From NCBI GenBank assembly GCA_016234555.1, contig JACRBJ010000086.1, forward strand, positions 1 to 64,000: a stretch of 64,000 bases of DNA. Reading direction: 5' to 3'. The stretch is from Chloroflexota bacterium. Its GTDB lineage: Bacteria; Chloroflexota; Anaerolineae; Anaerolineales; Villigracilaceae. A program made the position numbers and the translations under genes. Each line of letters starts with the position of its first letter. Within the stretch, counting starts at the first letter, position 1. The notes beneath the pieces are model-generated. The model was not told the origin of the DNA and did no database searches. It worked only from the letters and a program-made list of their open reading frames with translations. Below are positions 15,995-24,681 of the stretch, piece after piece.

Positions 15995-17215
15995 ATGAAA
16001 AAACTTCTCCTCCCGCTCATCTTTGCCATCATCCTTGCCTCCTGCCTGCCGGTAGACTCAACTCAGGTGGTCGTGCCGCTTCCCGCTCTCCCCAGCGAGA
16101 CGCCGCTGCCATTCATCGTCCCCGTCACCGATACGCCGATCATCCTTCCGCAGGAGCCGCCGACCGAGACACCCGCGTTTATCATCCCCGTCACTGAAAC
16201 GCCGATTCCCGTTTCATCCGCAAAGTGGTGGGAGGTCTACTTCACCGATCCGCAGACAGTCAACAACCCCGATGTGCTTGCAGGTTCGATTGAAGAGAAA
16301 CTGATCGGTTTTATCAACAGCGCGCAGACCAGCATTCACATTGCCTCGTTTGAGTTCAACCTGACTCCCGTTGCCGAGGCATTGATCGCGGCGAAGAATC
16401 GCGGCGTGGACGTGAAGTGGGTCACCGACGACGAAAACGGCTTGGACTACGACATCCAGCCTGGGCGCGGACAATTCGCCTTGTTGCAGGCGGCGGGCAT
16501 CGAGGTCAAGGATGATAATCGCTCCGCGTTGATGCACAACAAGTTTTGGATTTTCGATCAGGAAATCACCTGGACAGGCTCGACCAACGTCACGGTCAAT
16601 GGTATTTTCAAGCAGAACAACAATGTGCTGGTCATCCGCTCGCCTGAGATCGCATTTATCTACGAACGCGAATTTCAGGAGCTGTGGAGCGGACAGTTCG
16701 GTCCGCGCGCGCCGTCTACGATGAGTAATCAGTGGGCGATTTTGGATGGCACACCCATTCAGATTCTATTTTCGGCGGAGGATAATGCAGTCGGAAACCT
16801 GATTGCGATCATCAACGACGCCAAGTCAAGTATCCGTTTTCTTGCCTTTAGTTTCACCGACTATCCGCTCGCGCAGGCGATGATCGACCGCTCGAAGGCG
16901 GGCGTGGATGTGAAGGGCGTCTTTGAGACTTTTGGAAGCAATGGAACACGCTCCGAGTTGCGGACGTTTTGGTGCGCGAATGTTCCTGCACGGCAGGATG
17001 GCAATGGAAGTTTTTTGCACGACAAGGTCATTGTCATTGATAATAGCATCGTGGTCACTGGCTCGTTGAATTTTTCGTCCAGCGCCGATGAGGAGAACGA
17101 GGAAAACGTGGTCATCCTGGACAACCCTGAAATTGCCGCGCTGTATTTGCAGGAGTTTGACAAACTCTGGAGCCAGGCGCATGATGTGGAGACGGGGACC
17201 TTTGCCTGCGAATGA
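15995..17215 (+). CDS. Phospholipase D-like lipoprotein
   Basis: A 406-residue predicted lipoprotein with signal peptide and lipobox (ILASC, Cys about 15), a Thr/Pro-rich linker to about 70, and two PLD-type half-domains. Each has a full HKD motif: HNKFWIFD with following GSTN, and HDKVIVID with GSLN. Two HKD motifs on one chain form one active site, so the enzyme should be active on a phosphodiester: phospholipid, cardiolipin or extracellular DNA. The arrangement resembles secreted PLD-like nucleases, which is the more likely choice but not certain. It sits alone on the plus strand between fabD and the TIR gene. Confidence 0.85.
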   Translation: MKKLLLPLIFAIILASCLPVDSTQVVVPLPALPSETPLPFIVPVTDTPIILPQEPPTETPAFIIPVTETPIPVSSAKWWEVYFTDPQTVNNPDVLAGSIEEKLIGFINSAQTSIHIASFEFNLTPVAEALIAAKNRGVDVKWVTDDENGLDYDIQPGRGQFALLQAAGIEVKDDNRSALMHNKFWIFDQEITWTGSTNVTVNGIFKQNNNVLVIRSPEIAFIYEREFQELWSGQFGPRAPSTMSNQWAILDGTPIQILFSAEDNAVGNLIAIINDAKSSIRFLAFSFTDYPLAQAMIDRSKAGVDVKGVFETFGSNGTRSELRTFWCANVPARQDGNGSFLHDKVIVIDNSIVVTGSLNFSSSADEENEENVVILDNPEIAALYLQEFDKLWSQAHDVETGTFACE

Positions 17216-17320
17216 GGGATCGCGGAAGTTTCATTTCTGTTGGTTTTAATGTGCGCGGGATTTTGCCGTGTAAAATGAAATGTGAATTCAACTTATGCCT
17301 CATCTTCGGGTAGGTGATTC

Positions 17321-17950
17321 ATGGGCCATATTTTCATCTCGTACAGCAAAAAGGATGTCGGTTACGCCGAGAAATTGATCAACGCGCTCAGGCGCGAAGG
17401 TTTCAATCCGTGGTTTGATATCGAAGGGTTGGAAGCTGGTACGCACTGGCAGAACCGCTTGCAGAAACAGATTTTCACCTGCGACGCGTATATTTTGCTC
17501 ATGTCACGTAATGCCTTCAATTCGAAATGGGTGCCGGATGAATTGGTGACTGCCAAGACCAAAAACAAGCCAATCTTTCCGCTTTTGTTGGATGACACAG
17601 AATTGTTTTTGGGGATCCAGACGGTTCAGGTTGAAGATGTGCGCGGGGGAAAACTGCCGTCGGAAGTGTTTTATCAGCGGCTTGCCACGATAACTCCCAG
17701 GCAAAAGAAGGCGGGTCAGAAAATCGCTTCTGTCAGGTTGGAGGAAAAAGCGCGAAAACAAAAGGCAGATAAGGCGGCTGAGAAGGCTTCCCATTACTTG
17801 TCCAGGCTCGCCAGCAACGTGAAGGACGCCATTGCGGTAACTTCCAAGATATCCTCAAACGCCTACAGGTCGATTGCAAAAAGCAGGGCAGTGAAAAAGA
17901 TTTCGTCCACAATCAAGCGAAAAACCAGACCCAACAAGAAGAAACGATGA
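17321..17950 (+). CDS. TIR-domain protein with basic tail
   Basis: A 209-residue protein whose first 130 residues form a TIR domain: HIFISYSKKD (strand A and box 1), a WFDIEGL segment (BB loop), and the WVPDELVTAK helix with the probable catalytic Glu (about 74) of NAD+-cleaving TIR domains. The remaining 80 residues are very Lys/Ala/Ser rich with a likely coiled coil and a highly basic end (KRKTRPNKKKR), suggesting nucleic acid or membrane binding. Bacterial TIR proteins often serve as NADase effectors in phage defence or as adaptors; no known defence partner is adjacent. GGTAGGTGA precedes ATG. Confidence 0.85.
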   Translation: MGHIFISYSKKDVGYAEKLINALRREGFNPWFDIEGLEAGTHWQNRLQKQIFTCDAYILLMSRNAFNSKWVPDELVTAKTKNKPIFPLLLDDTELFLGIQTVQVEDVRGGKLPSEVFYQRLATITPRQKKAGQKIASVRLEEKARKQKADKAAEKASHYLSRLASNVKDAIAVTSKISSNAYRSIAKSRAVKKISSTIKRKTRPNKKKR

Positions 17951-17993
17951 TCGGATAAGACAGAACCTTTGTTGACATGGGGGAATGGATTCC

Positions 17994-18040
17994 TTGACAA
18001 TAATTACTAAACACTGTATATTTACAGTGTTTAGTAATTA
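17994..18040 (+). promoter_or_regulatory. TetR promoter with overlapping 40-bp operator
   Basis: TTGACA (17994-17999) and TATATT (18017-18022) are 17 bases apart. A perfect inverted repeat with 18-base arms (taattactaaacactgta and complement) and a 4-base centre covers 18001-18040, from the spacer through the start site. The TetR regulator encoded 10 bases downstream very probably binds here and represses its own operon. Confidence 0.85.
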
Positions 18041-18050
18041 AGGAGCCAAT

Positions 18051-18743
18051 ATGGTCAGACCCAGCAAGAAACAACAAATCCCAAATCTTCAGGAAGCCAT
18101 CAAGGAAACGGCATGGAAACAGATCGCCGAGTTTGGTGCGCCAGCCCTATCCCTGCGGGCGATTGCGCGCGAGTTGAAGATCACCGCGCCCGCCATCTAC
18201 AACTATTTCCCCCGCCGCGATGACCTGGTCACCGCGCTGATTGTGGACGCGTACACCTCGCTGGGGGATTCGCAAAAATCCATATTGGAAGGCATGTCAA
18301 ACAAAGACGCCGCGACCCGCTTCTCTGCTCTGGGCATCGCATACCGTGATTGGGCGGTGACCCATCCCCAGCGCTATCAACTCATCTTCGGCACACCCAT
18401 CCCAAATTATGACGCGCCTGAAGACACAACCACTCCCGCCGCTGCCTGGGCGCTCCTGCCTTTGATCGAAACGATCCAGGCCCTTTACGACGAAGGCAGC
18501 CTGCTGGTGGAAAAACTTGCGAAGCCATCTGCTCAATTAAAGTCGATGCTTGAAGCCTGGTATCAATTTACAGGGAAAACCGCCATGACCGAAGTTCTGT
18601 ATGTCGCGTACGTTGTCTGGAGCCGCGTGCATGGCTTAATGATGCTCGAGTTGGGCGGACAATTACCATCGTTTTTTACCGATCCAGGTGAAATCTTTCG
18701 CCGCGAGATTGCCACGATGGTAAATCAATATATCGGCGAATAA
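18051..18743 (+). CDS. TetR-family regulator (WHG-type C-terminal domain)
   Basis: A 230-residue repressor with an N-terminal TetR helix-turn-helix (about 15-62, with LSLRAIARELKITAPAIYNYF) and a C-terminal ligand-binding domain whose IAYRDWAVTHPQRYQLIF segment is typical of the WHG/TetR_C_13 group. The ligand is unknown. AAGGAG lies 7 bases before ATG. It heads a four-gene operon (DUF4386 protein, small membrane protein, NAD-dependent epimerase) and is presumably autoregulated through the palindrome upstream. Confidence 0.9.
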   Translation: MVRPSKKQQIPNLQEAIKETAWKQIAEFGAPALSLRAIARELKITAPAIYNYFPRRDDLVTALIVDAYTSLGDSQKSILEGMSNKDAATRFSALGIAYRDWAVTHPQRYQLIFGTPIPNYDAPEDTTTPAAAWALLPLIETIQALYDEGSLLVEKLAKPSAQLKSMLEAWYQFTGKTAMTEVLYVAYVVWSRVHGLMMLELGGQLPSFFTDPGEIFRREIATMVNQYIGE

Positions 18744-18756
18744 AAGGAAATCAATC

Positions 18757-19452
18757 ATGAATTCCAAAACCCATTTAAAGGTAACTGGCACCCTGCTTAT
18801 CCTTACCCCCATCATATTTATGACGGCATTCACTTTGTTGCAAATCAACTTTGAGTACCCTGATATCCTGCGCCAACCCGCGACCATCGTAATGGAGAAA
18901 TTCGTGGCGGGCGGCAGCGGACTGATCGCCAACTGGTATTTGATGGTCATCTCGTCAATTCTGTTCATCCCAATCTCGGTCATGCTTCATCCATATCTGG
19001 CGCGGGACGATACGCCTTATATGCCGCTTGCTACAACTTTCGGCGTGATTGCGGGAGTTGTGCAAATGCTCGGTTTCATCCGCTGGACCTTTCTTGTACC
19101 AACCCTTGCTTCAACCTATTTGAATCCATCCACTTGTGAAGCAACCCGCGCCGCAATTGAGGTGACGTTCGTCGCTTTCAATCAATATGCAGGAGTTGGT
19201 ATCGGTGAGCATCTTGGCTATATTTTCACCGCGTTGTGGACGATTTTGATTGCGCTTGCCATGCCGAAATCCAAATACTTCAGCTCATGGCTTGGCTGGA
19301 CGGGAGTGGTGATCGCGTTAGGTATCCTGCTCGGTACATTGGAGCCTGCTGGTGTGCCGTATGTCGGTTTGGTCAATGCCATTGCCTACAGCCTGTGGGC
19401 TGTTTGGATTGTTATCCTGGGGGTTCGTTTACTGGCACAAAAGGGAGGGTAA
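18757..19452 (+). CDS. DUF4386-type membrane protein
   Basis: A 231-residue protein with about six transmembrane helices, matching the DUF4386 family by length and by its pattern of hydrophobic helices with a conserved GFIRWTFLVPTLA segment near the middle. DUF4386 proteins have no known biochemical role and are often placed beside regulators. It starts 13 bases after the TetR stop and ends 2 bases before the next gene. Confidence 0.75.
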   Translation: MNSKTHLKVTGTLLILTPIIFMTAFTLLQINFEYPDILRQPATIVMEKFVAGGSGLIANWYLMVISSILFIPISVMLHPYLARDDTPYMPLATTFGVIAGVVQMLGFIRWTFLVPTLASTYLNPSTCEATRAAIEVTFVAFNQYAGVGIGEHLGYIFTALWTILIALAMPKSKYFSSWLGWTGVVIALGILLGTLEPAGVPYVGLVNAIAYSLWAVWIVILGVRLLAQKGG

Positions 19453-19454
19453 CG

Positions 19455-19862
19455 ATGAGAAATCTTGCCCTTGGCTTGACTGCCTTTACCGTGTTTGGAA
19501 TCATCGTTTACTGGTCTCTTGTCTTCGCAAAAATATTTCCCGTTATCGAACTTGTGCCGGGATACAAAAACTGGTTTATGTCCTTTCCGCTGGCGGATGG
19601 ATGGATCGCTGTGGTGTCCTTGCTCGCGTTCATCTTCCTGTTGCGGGGCGACGACAAATCCGCGCTGTTTGGCCTGCTCGCGGGTTCGAGCCTGATCTTC
19701 CTCGGCTTGTACGCCCTGCTATATGGCATCAACACGGGTTTGCTTTTCATCCTGACACTGGATGAGATTATTGAGATTGCCATTAAGGTTTACTGCCTGT
19801 CAGTTGGCTCGTATTTCATCGTGTATTTTTGGAATCTTGCAAAAGAGTTACTTGCAAAATAA
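19455..19862 (+). CDS. Small four-TM membrane protein
   Basis: A 135-residue protein with about four hydrophobic helices (residues 5-27, 47-63, 69-91, 99-125). I do not recognise a family. The ATG at 19455 is chosen because GGAGGG lies 5-7 bases before it and it starts 2 bases after the previous stop; the frame is open further upstream but that sequence overlaps the DUF4386 gene. Coupled translation with DUF4386 suggests a joint role in the membrane. Confidence 0.65.
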   Translation: MRNLALGLTAFTVFGIIVYWSLVFAKIFPVIELVPGYKNWFMSFPLADGWIAVVSLLAFIFLLRGDDKSALFGLLAGSSLIFLGLYALLYGINTGLLFILTLDEIIEIAIKVYCLSVGSYFIVYFWNLAKELLAK

Positions 19863-19874
19863 TGGAGAAATCAA

Positions 19875-20825
19875 ATGCCTGCTAATCATATTGTATTGGG
19901 AACGGGCGCGATCGGACGTGCCATCGTGGAAGAATTGGTCAAGCGTGGAGCATCTGTCCGCATGGTGAATCGCTCAGGGTGGACGAATGAAATTCCCGCT
20001 GGCGTCGAGGTGGTGGCTGCGGATTTGTTCGACCCGTCCAAAGTACGGGAGGTGACGAGCGGCGCGAAGGTGGTGTATCAATGTTCCCAGCCAGCATACA
20101 CTCGTTGGGTTGAAGAGTTTCCCGCCTTGCAAAAATCCATCATCGACGGATTGACGGGAAGCAATGCCAAACTGGTTTTGGTGGAAAACCTCTACATGTA
20201 CGGCGAGACGAACGGCAAGCCGATAACCGAAGACCTGCCGTGCAACGCGCATACCCGCAAGGGCAAAGTGCGCGGCGAGATCAGCCAATCTGCTTTCGAG
20301 GCGCACCGCGCTGGCAGGTTGAGAGTCACCTCCGGGCGCGGATCGGACTTCTTCGGTCCGTGGGGACTGTCAACGGCGGCAATGGGGGAGCGGACGTTTT
20401 ATCCGATGTTGAAGGGCAAACCCGCGGGACTGGTCGGGAACATCGACCTGCCGCACACGCACACCTACGTCAGGGACTTTGGCAGGGCGCTGGTGATTTT
20501 GGGCGAACGCGACGAGGCGGACGGTCAAGCCTGGCACGTGCCGAACGACAATCCGCGTGTGACCCAGCGCGAGATGGCGAAGATGATCGCGGAGGAAATG
20601 GGCATCGAGCCAAAGATGAGCGCGATGGGACGGGGGATGATGTGGATGGGTGGCCTGTTCATCCCCGAAGCGAAAGAGACGCTTGAAATGATGTATGAGT
20701 TCGAGCAGCCATTTATCGTGGACTCGAGTAAATTCGAGACCACCTTCGGCATGGAGGCAACGCCGATGGCAGAGGCAATCAGGGAAACGGTGGCTTGGTA
20801 CAAGAGCCATCCACAGAAGAAATAG
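19875..20825 (+). CDS. NAD(P)-dependent epimerase/dehydratase (extended SDR-like)
   Basis: A 316-residue Rossmann protein with the dinucleotide motif GTGAIGRAIVEEL at the N-terminus and a substrate-binding C-terminal part. The motif around residue 100 is LVENLYMYGE. The canonical YxxxK dyad is not clear: the expected region has GEISQSAFEAHRAG, so it may be an atypical SDR with a changed active site. Relatives act on nucleotide sugars or reduce small carbonyls. It is the last gene of the TetR operon, 12 bases after the small membrane protein. Confidence 0.75.
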   Translation: MPANHIVLGTGAIGRAIVEELVKRGASVRMVNRSGWTNEIPAGVEVVAADLFDPSKVREVTSGAKVVYQCSQPAYTRWVEEFPALQKSIIDGLTGSNAKLVLVENLYMYGETNGKPITEDLPCNAHTRKGKVRGEISQSAFEAHRAGRLRVTSGRGSDFFGPWGLSTAAMGERTFYPMLKGKPAGLVGNIDLPHTHTYVRDFGRALVILGERDEADGQAWHVPNDNPRVTQREMAKMIAEEMGIEPKMSAMGRGMMWMGGLFIPEAKETLEMMYEFEQPFIVDSSKFETTFGMEATPMAEAIRETVAWYKSHPQKK

Positions 20826-20843
20826 GGTAAACGATTTTTTTTC

Positions 20844-20891
20844 TTGACAAACTGCCTCGAATTGTGTATAACCGAATATATATTCGGTTAT
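20844..20891 (+). promoter_or_regulatory. Second TetR promoter with overlapping operator
   Basis: TTGACA (20844-20849) and TATAAC (20867-20872) are 17 bases apart. A perfect 24-bp palindrome (ataaccgaatat and complement, 20868-20891) begins in the -10 box and covers the start site. The TetR gene begins 25 bases later, so autorepression is likely. Confidence 0.85.
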
Positions 20892-20915
20892 TTTTTGAGT
20901 TAGAGGAAACCGTCC

Positions 20916-21524
20916 ATGCCCCGACCAGATGTCAGTGAGGAACGCCGCCCGCAGATTGTCGAAGCCGCGATTCGGGTTTTCCTGCGCAAGGGCTATCGCA
21001 AGGCAACCATGCCCGACGTCGCGCGGGAAGCTGGTCTGAGCGTTGGCGGTGTCTATTGGTATTTCAAAGGCAAGGACGAGATCGTCCTCTCCATCCTCGA
21101 CCAGGTCTTCCAAAGCGACTTGCGGGATTTAAACAGCCTGTTGGATTTGGATGCGCCCACAGCGGAACGAGTGAGAACTTATATCGTCCAATACGTAAAG
21201 CATTATGACGATTACTCCTGGCTCGACCCCGTTGGGATTCAGTTCTACGCCGAATCCGTCCACGACCCCAAAGTGCGCGGGTTTATCAGCAAATATTTGT
21301 CTCATTACCGCCAGGCATTGGTAACGTTGATCGAGCAGGGGATTCGGCGCGGTGAATTCAAGCAGGTGGACTCGCTCGATGTCGCCAACTCCATTTTGGG
21401 GTTGGAGGAAGGGTTGTCCATGTTGACGGTGGCAGACCAGCAAAACGTGCACTGGAAGGAATCCTTCCAAACTGCCATCGAATTGATTTTGACTGGATTG
21501 ATAAAAAAGGAAACAGAGAAATGA
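20916..21524 (+). CDS. TetR-family regulator
   Basis: A 202-residue TetR repressor. The N-terminal HTH (about 10-57) has the classic KGYRKATMPDVAREAGLSVGG-to-YWYFKGKDEIV layout, quoted in outline. The C-terminal all-helical domain should bind an unknown ligand. AGAGGA lies 9 bases before ATG. The stop overlaps the start of the acetyltransferase gene (ATGA), so the two are translated together. It differs from the TetR at 18051 and its operator is different in sequence. Confidence 0.9.
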   Translation: MPRPDVSEERRPQIVEAAIRVFLRKGYRKATMPDVAREAGLSVGGVYWYFKGKDEIVLSILDQVFQSDLRDLNSLLDLDAPTAERVRTYIVQYVKHYDDYSWLDPVGIQFYAESVHDPKVRGFISKYLSHYRQALVTLIEQGIRRGEFKQVDSLDVANSILGLEEGLSMLTVADQQNVHWKESFQTAIELILTGLIKKETEK

Positions 21525-22150
21525 AACTTTACCCGATTCAAATTCACGAGGGATTGGACGCCGCCCATCTTCAACGCGCGGCGCAATTGTATTACGACGC
21601 CTTCCGCCGACAGGCAGGTCCCATTTTGGGAATCAACGAGCAGGCGGTGGCGTTCATCCGACGGTGCATCAACCCGCAGCAGGCTCTCACCGCCATCTTT
21701 GAAGATAGACTGGCGGGCTTCGTCGGCTTGCAATACGGCGATCAGTCCTTTTTGCGGCTGCGCCTTTCGCAGTTTGTCGACAGGTTTGGCTGGCTGCTCG
21801 GGCGAATTCGTTTCCGCCAGGCGGCGCTGTTCGAGCAATCGGTGCAGGCGGGGGACCTTCGCATCGAAAGCATTGCGGTTGACCCAGCCGTGCGCGGTCA
21901 GGGAGTGGGGACCTGGCTGCTCAACGCCGCGACGGACTTTGCCGGCAGACAGGGGTTCAAGGCGATCCACATCAATGTCCCCGATACAGCCTCGGACTTG
22001 TTCAAGCTCTGCCGAAGGGTCGGCTTCAACTACGTGTCCACGCAAACGCGGAACTTCCTCAAGCCCTTCAACATCAACAACTACGTCACCCTGACCAAGA
22101 TCATCTCGCTTTCAGGAGTACCCAATGCTCCACTCACAGCCGAACAATAA
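21521..22150 (+). CDS. GNAT-family N-acetyltransferase
   Basis: A 209-residue GNAT protein. The acetyl-CoA-binding motif A is clear in LRIESIAVDPAVRGQGVGTWLL (residues about 117-138, quoted partly), followed by INVPDTASDLFKLCRRVGF. The acceptor is unknown. It shares ATGA with the TetR stop upstream and overlaps the DUF418 gene downstream by 26 bases, so the three genes form a tight operon under the TetR palindrome. Confidence 0.85.
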   Translation: MKLYPIQIHEGLDAAHLQRAAQLYYDAFRRQAGPILGINEQAVAFIRRCINPQQALTAIFEDRLAGFVGLQYGDQSFLRLRLSQFVDRFGWLLGRIRFRQAALFEQSVQAGDLRIESIAVDPAVRGQGVGTWLLNAATDFAGRQGFKAIHINVPDTASDLFKLCRRVGFNYVSTQTRNFLKPFNINNYVTLTKIISLSGVPNAPLTAEQ

Positions 22151-23306
22151 CATACATCCGGTTTCCCTGACAGAACGCATGCAAATCCTCGACATCCTGC
22201 GGGGATTTGCCGTCTTTGGTATTCTGGCGGTCAATATTGGCGGGTTTGCCGCCCCGGTTTTCTTCCCCGGCTATGTTTCACCCGAACTGACATGGTATGA
22301 CAAACTCGCAGAAACTTTGACCTTGTTCTTTGCCGAGGGGAAGTTTTACACCATTTTCTCCTTCCTGTTTGGATTGGGATTTTCCGTCCAGTTGGCGCGT
22401 GCCGAGACGAAGGGAAAGGATGTCCGCTCGTTTTATCCGCGTAGACTGTGGGTGCTGTTTGCCTTTGGCATCTTACATGCTGTCTTTTTGTGGATTGGCG
22501 ACATCCTGCGCCTTTATGCCCTGCTCGGTTTTGCCCTGCTGGCATTTCGCAAACGCTCGAATAAAACCTTGTTCATCTGGGCGGGGATTTTCCTCGCTGT
22601 TGGCTTCCTCTTGCTCGTCGTGATCGGCGGTCCGCATGGCGGCGGGGAGGAAATGCCCGGCATGGATGTGATCGCGATGGCGCGACAGGCATACAACGGA
22701 AACTCGGTCCTTTCAGTGGTCATCTTCCAATTCTTCAGCGCCTTCATTTCGTTCGCAGTCATTGCCTTCACACAGGGTGGGACAGTAATGGCGCTCTTCC
22801 TGCTTGGTTTGCTGGCTGGACGGATGAAGTTCTTCGGGCAGTTGGGCGAACATCGCGCCTTTTTTGCAAAAGCCATCCCGTTGGGATTGCTGGCGGGGTT
22901 GGTCTTCAACGCGCTCTTTGTTTTTGTCGAGGAACCCTGGCTTTCAAGTCTTGGATTCACCATTGGCGCGCCTGCGCTTGCTGCGGTCTACGTCAGCGGC
23001 TTATCCCTGCTATCCCTCAAGGAAGGTGGCGCAAAATTGCTTGCGCCAATCGGCAAAGTCGGGCGCATGGCGTTGAGCAATTATGTTTTGCAATCGGTGG
23101 CCTGTTCCATTCTCTTTAACGGGTATGGATTTGGTTTGTATGAAAAAATAGGCGCGGCTGGGCTGTGGGGAATCACCTTTGCGATTTACCTGTGCCAGAT
23201 TCCGCTGAGCAGTTGGTGGCTTTCCCGCTTCCAGTTCGGTCCGCTCGAATGGGTATGGCGCTCACTGACCTACAGGGAGCGGCAGCCATTTTTGATCCGC
23301 CCGTAG
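22125..23306 (+). CDS. DUF418 membrane protein
   Basis: A 393-residue polytopic protein with about nine or ten transmembrane helices. The N-terminal RMQILDILRGFAVFGILAVN and the C-terminal region ending near GPLEWVWRSLTY are hallmarks of DUF418 (YeiB-like) proteins, related to membrane acyltransferases. The DILRGFA motif near the N-terminus is shared with that superfamily. The function is unknown. It overlaps the acetyltransferase gene by 26 bases and lies 15 bases before a GAP-like gene. Confidence 0.85.
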   Translation: MLHSQPNNNIHPVSLTERMQILDILRGFAVFGILAVNIGGFAAPVFFPGYVSPELTWYDKLAETLTLFFAEGKFYTIFSFLFGLGFSVQLARAETKGKDVRSFYPRRLWVLFAFGILHAVFLWIGDILRLYALLGFALLAFRKRSNKTLFIWAGIFLAVGFLLLVVIGGPHGGGEEMPGMDVIAMARQAYNGNSVLSVVIFQFFSAFISFAVIAFTQGGTVMALFLLGLLAGRMKFFGQLGEHRAFFAKAIPLGLLAGLVFNALFVFVEEPWLSSLGFTIGAPALAAVYVSGLSLLSLKEGGAKLLAPIGKVGRMALSNYVLQSVACSILFNGYGFGLYEKIGAAGLWGITFAIYLCQIPLSSWWLSRFQFGPLEWVWRSLTYRERQPFLIRP

Positions 23307-23321
23307 TCATCGAGATTCTTC

Positions 23322-24005
23322 ATGCTGTTTTTGCTGGCATTCTTGTTCGGAATGGGATTGATAGATAGTCTCAACCCATTTTCGATTGCGGTTCATATTT
23401 TTCTGCTTGGCGTTTTGAAGAACACCAATCGGATAGCCTTTTATGTTTTGGGGATTTGGGTCGTGTATTTCGTTGGGGGGATGCTGATCTTCACTGGCTT
23501 GACTTCTGTTCTTGACGGTTTGGCGGGACAGTTCACAGCAATCCCTGATCTTGTCCTCTATGGGCTGGAATCCGTTCTCGGTGTGATTTTGGTTGTGTAT
23601 GGCTTGGTCGAATTTCGGAAAAAGCAAAAACCCAGGGAACTGCGACTGGATAAGGATGTTTCGAGTTGGACTCTGGTTCTGCTTGGCGGTGGAGGAACGT
23701 TGTCTGACCTGCCGACCGCCTTACCGTATTTGGGTTTCATCGCAAAAATGACCGAGATGAACACAGGGCTCTGGCTTGGCTGTGGTCTTTTGCTGGTCTA
23801 CAACGTGATTTACATCCTTCCCCTGCTGCTCATTTGGGTGCTCTACCTGATGTACAAAGACGCCATCCGCGACCGAATGGAATTGGTCATTGCAGCAATA
23901 GAGAAGACAAACAGGTACATCATCGTTGCTTTTTGTGAGATCGTCGGGATACTGTTTATTATCGACTCGATTTTCTATTACTTTGGTTCTCCTCTCCAAT
24001 GGTGA
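23322..24005 (+). CDS. GAP/LysE-like membrane protein
   Basis: A 227-residue membrane protein with about six helices. It starts with GMGLIDSLNPFSIAVHIFLL and has GGGGTLSDLPTALPYLGFI in the middle, as in GAP-family (Sap) and LysE/CcdA-like transporter proteins. Such proteins are linked to export of small solutes or lipids. It may be the last gene of the TetR operon, 15 bases after DUF418. Bases 24006-24146 hold no gene; an A+T-rich stretch and AAAGGAG precede the next one. Confidence 0.65.
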   Translation: MLFLLAFLFGMGLIDSLNPFSIAVHIFLLGVLKNTNRIAFYVLGIWVVYFVGGMLIFTGLTSVLDGLAGQFTAIPDLVLYGLESVLGVILVVYGLVEFRKKQKPRELRLDKDVSSWTLVLLGGGGTLSDLPTALPYLGFIAKMTEMNTGLWLGCGLLLVYNVIYILPLLLIWVLYLMYKDAIRDRMELVIAAIEKTNRYIIVAFCEIVGILFIIDSIFYYFGSPLQW

Positions 24006-24146
24006 CAGGATAACAACAAACTGCGATGCTCCTTGGGCGTAAATGGGGCAACTTTCCCGTCTTTTGGACGTATATTTTTCAGGCTTTGAAATTTGCCCAA
24101 ATCGTACTACACTACATAAAACACCCTTTTATAAAGGAGATTTATT

Positions 24147-24680
24147 ATGACTAATCGTGGTCGTTCCCAACTTGCCCTCGGCGTCATCCTGATTTTGCTG
24201 GGTGCATGGTTTCTGGCGGACAAAAGTGTACCTGCCTTTCACGCTCTTTTCGACAAATATACCGAATTCCCGCTCAACATGTTGGTGATCGGCGCTGGCA
24301 TCTTCATCGTCGGTCTGGTGCTGGGTCAACCTGGCATGTCTGTCCCGGCGGCAATTGTCGCTGGTATTGGCGGCATCTTCTATTATCAGGAGATGACGAA
24401 TGATTACGGTTCCTGGTCCTATATGTGGACGCTCATCCCCGGCTTCGTGGGAGTTGGCTCCATTCTGGCGGGGCTGCTTGGTGACAGCACAGCACACAAC
24501 CTCAAGCGTGGACTCAACCTGATGGTTGTCAGCGCGGTGCTTTTCCTCGTTTTCTCCTCCTTCTTTGGCGGATGGGAACTGCTTGGCAATTATGGTCCCG
24601 CCATCGTGCTGATCCTGCTTGGCTTATGGGTGCTTGGCAGGGGACTCTATCGTTCGTTCCGCAACAGACGGGAGGAATAA
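24147..24680 (+). CDS. LiaI/DUF5668-type membrane protein
   Basis: A 177-residue protein with about five short hydrophobic helices (residues 8-24, 43-60, 64-78, 90-110, 128-160) of the LGVILILLGAWFLAD type, like the transmembrane part of LiaI/LiaF proteins. It ends 1 base before a LiaF-like gene with a similar N-terminus, so the two probably work together. AAAGGAG lies 8 bases before ATG. Liaf-type proteins sense envelope stress with a histidine kinase in Bacillota; no LiaS/LiaR pair is adjacent here. Confidence 0.6.
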   Translation: MTNRGRSQLALGVILILLGAWFLADKSVPAFHALFDKYTEFPLNMLVIGAGIFIVGLVLGQPGMSVPAAIVAGIGGIFYYQEMTNDYGSWSYMWTLIPGFVGVGSILAGLLGDSTAHNLKRGLNLMVVSAVLFLVFSSFFGGWELLGNYGPAIVLILLGLWVLGRGLYRSFRNRREE

Positions 24681-24681
24681 C

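Noticed and set aside
17321..17950. TIR protein as part of a Thoeris or CBASS system
   Set aside because: No ThsA-like, cyclase or other effector gene is adjacent, so a named defence system cannot be supported.
20370..21113. 247-codon minus-strand frame across the epimerase and TetR genes
   Set aside because: It runs through a clear promoter and operator on the other strand and has no recognisable domain.
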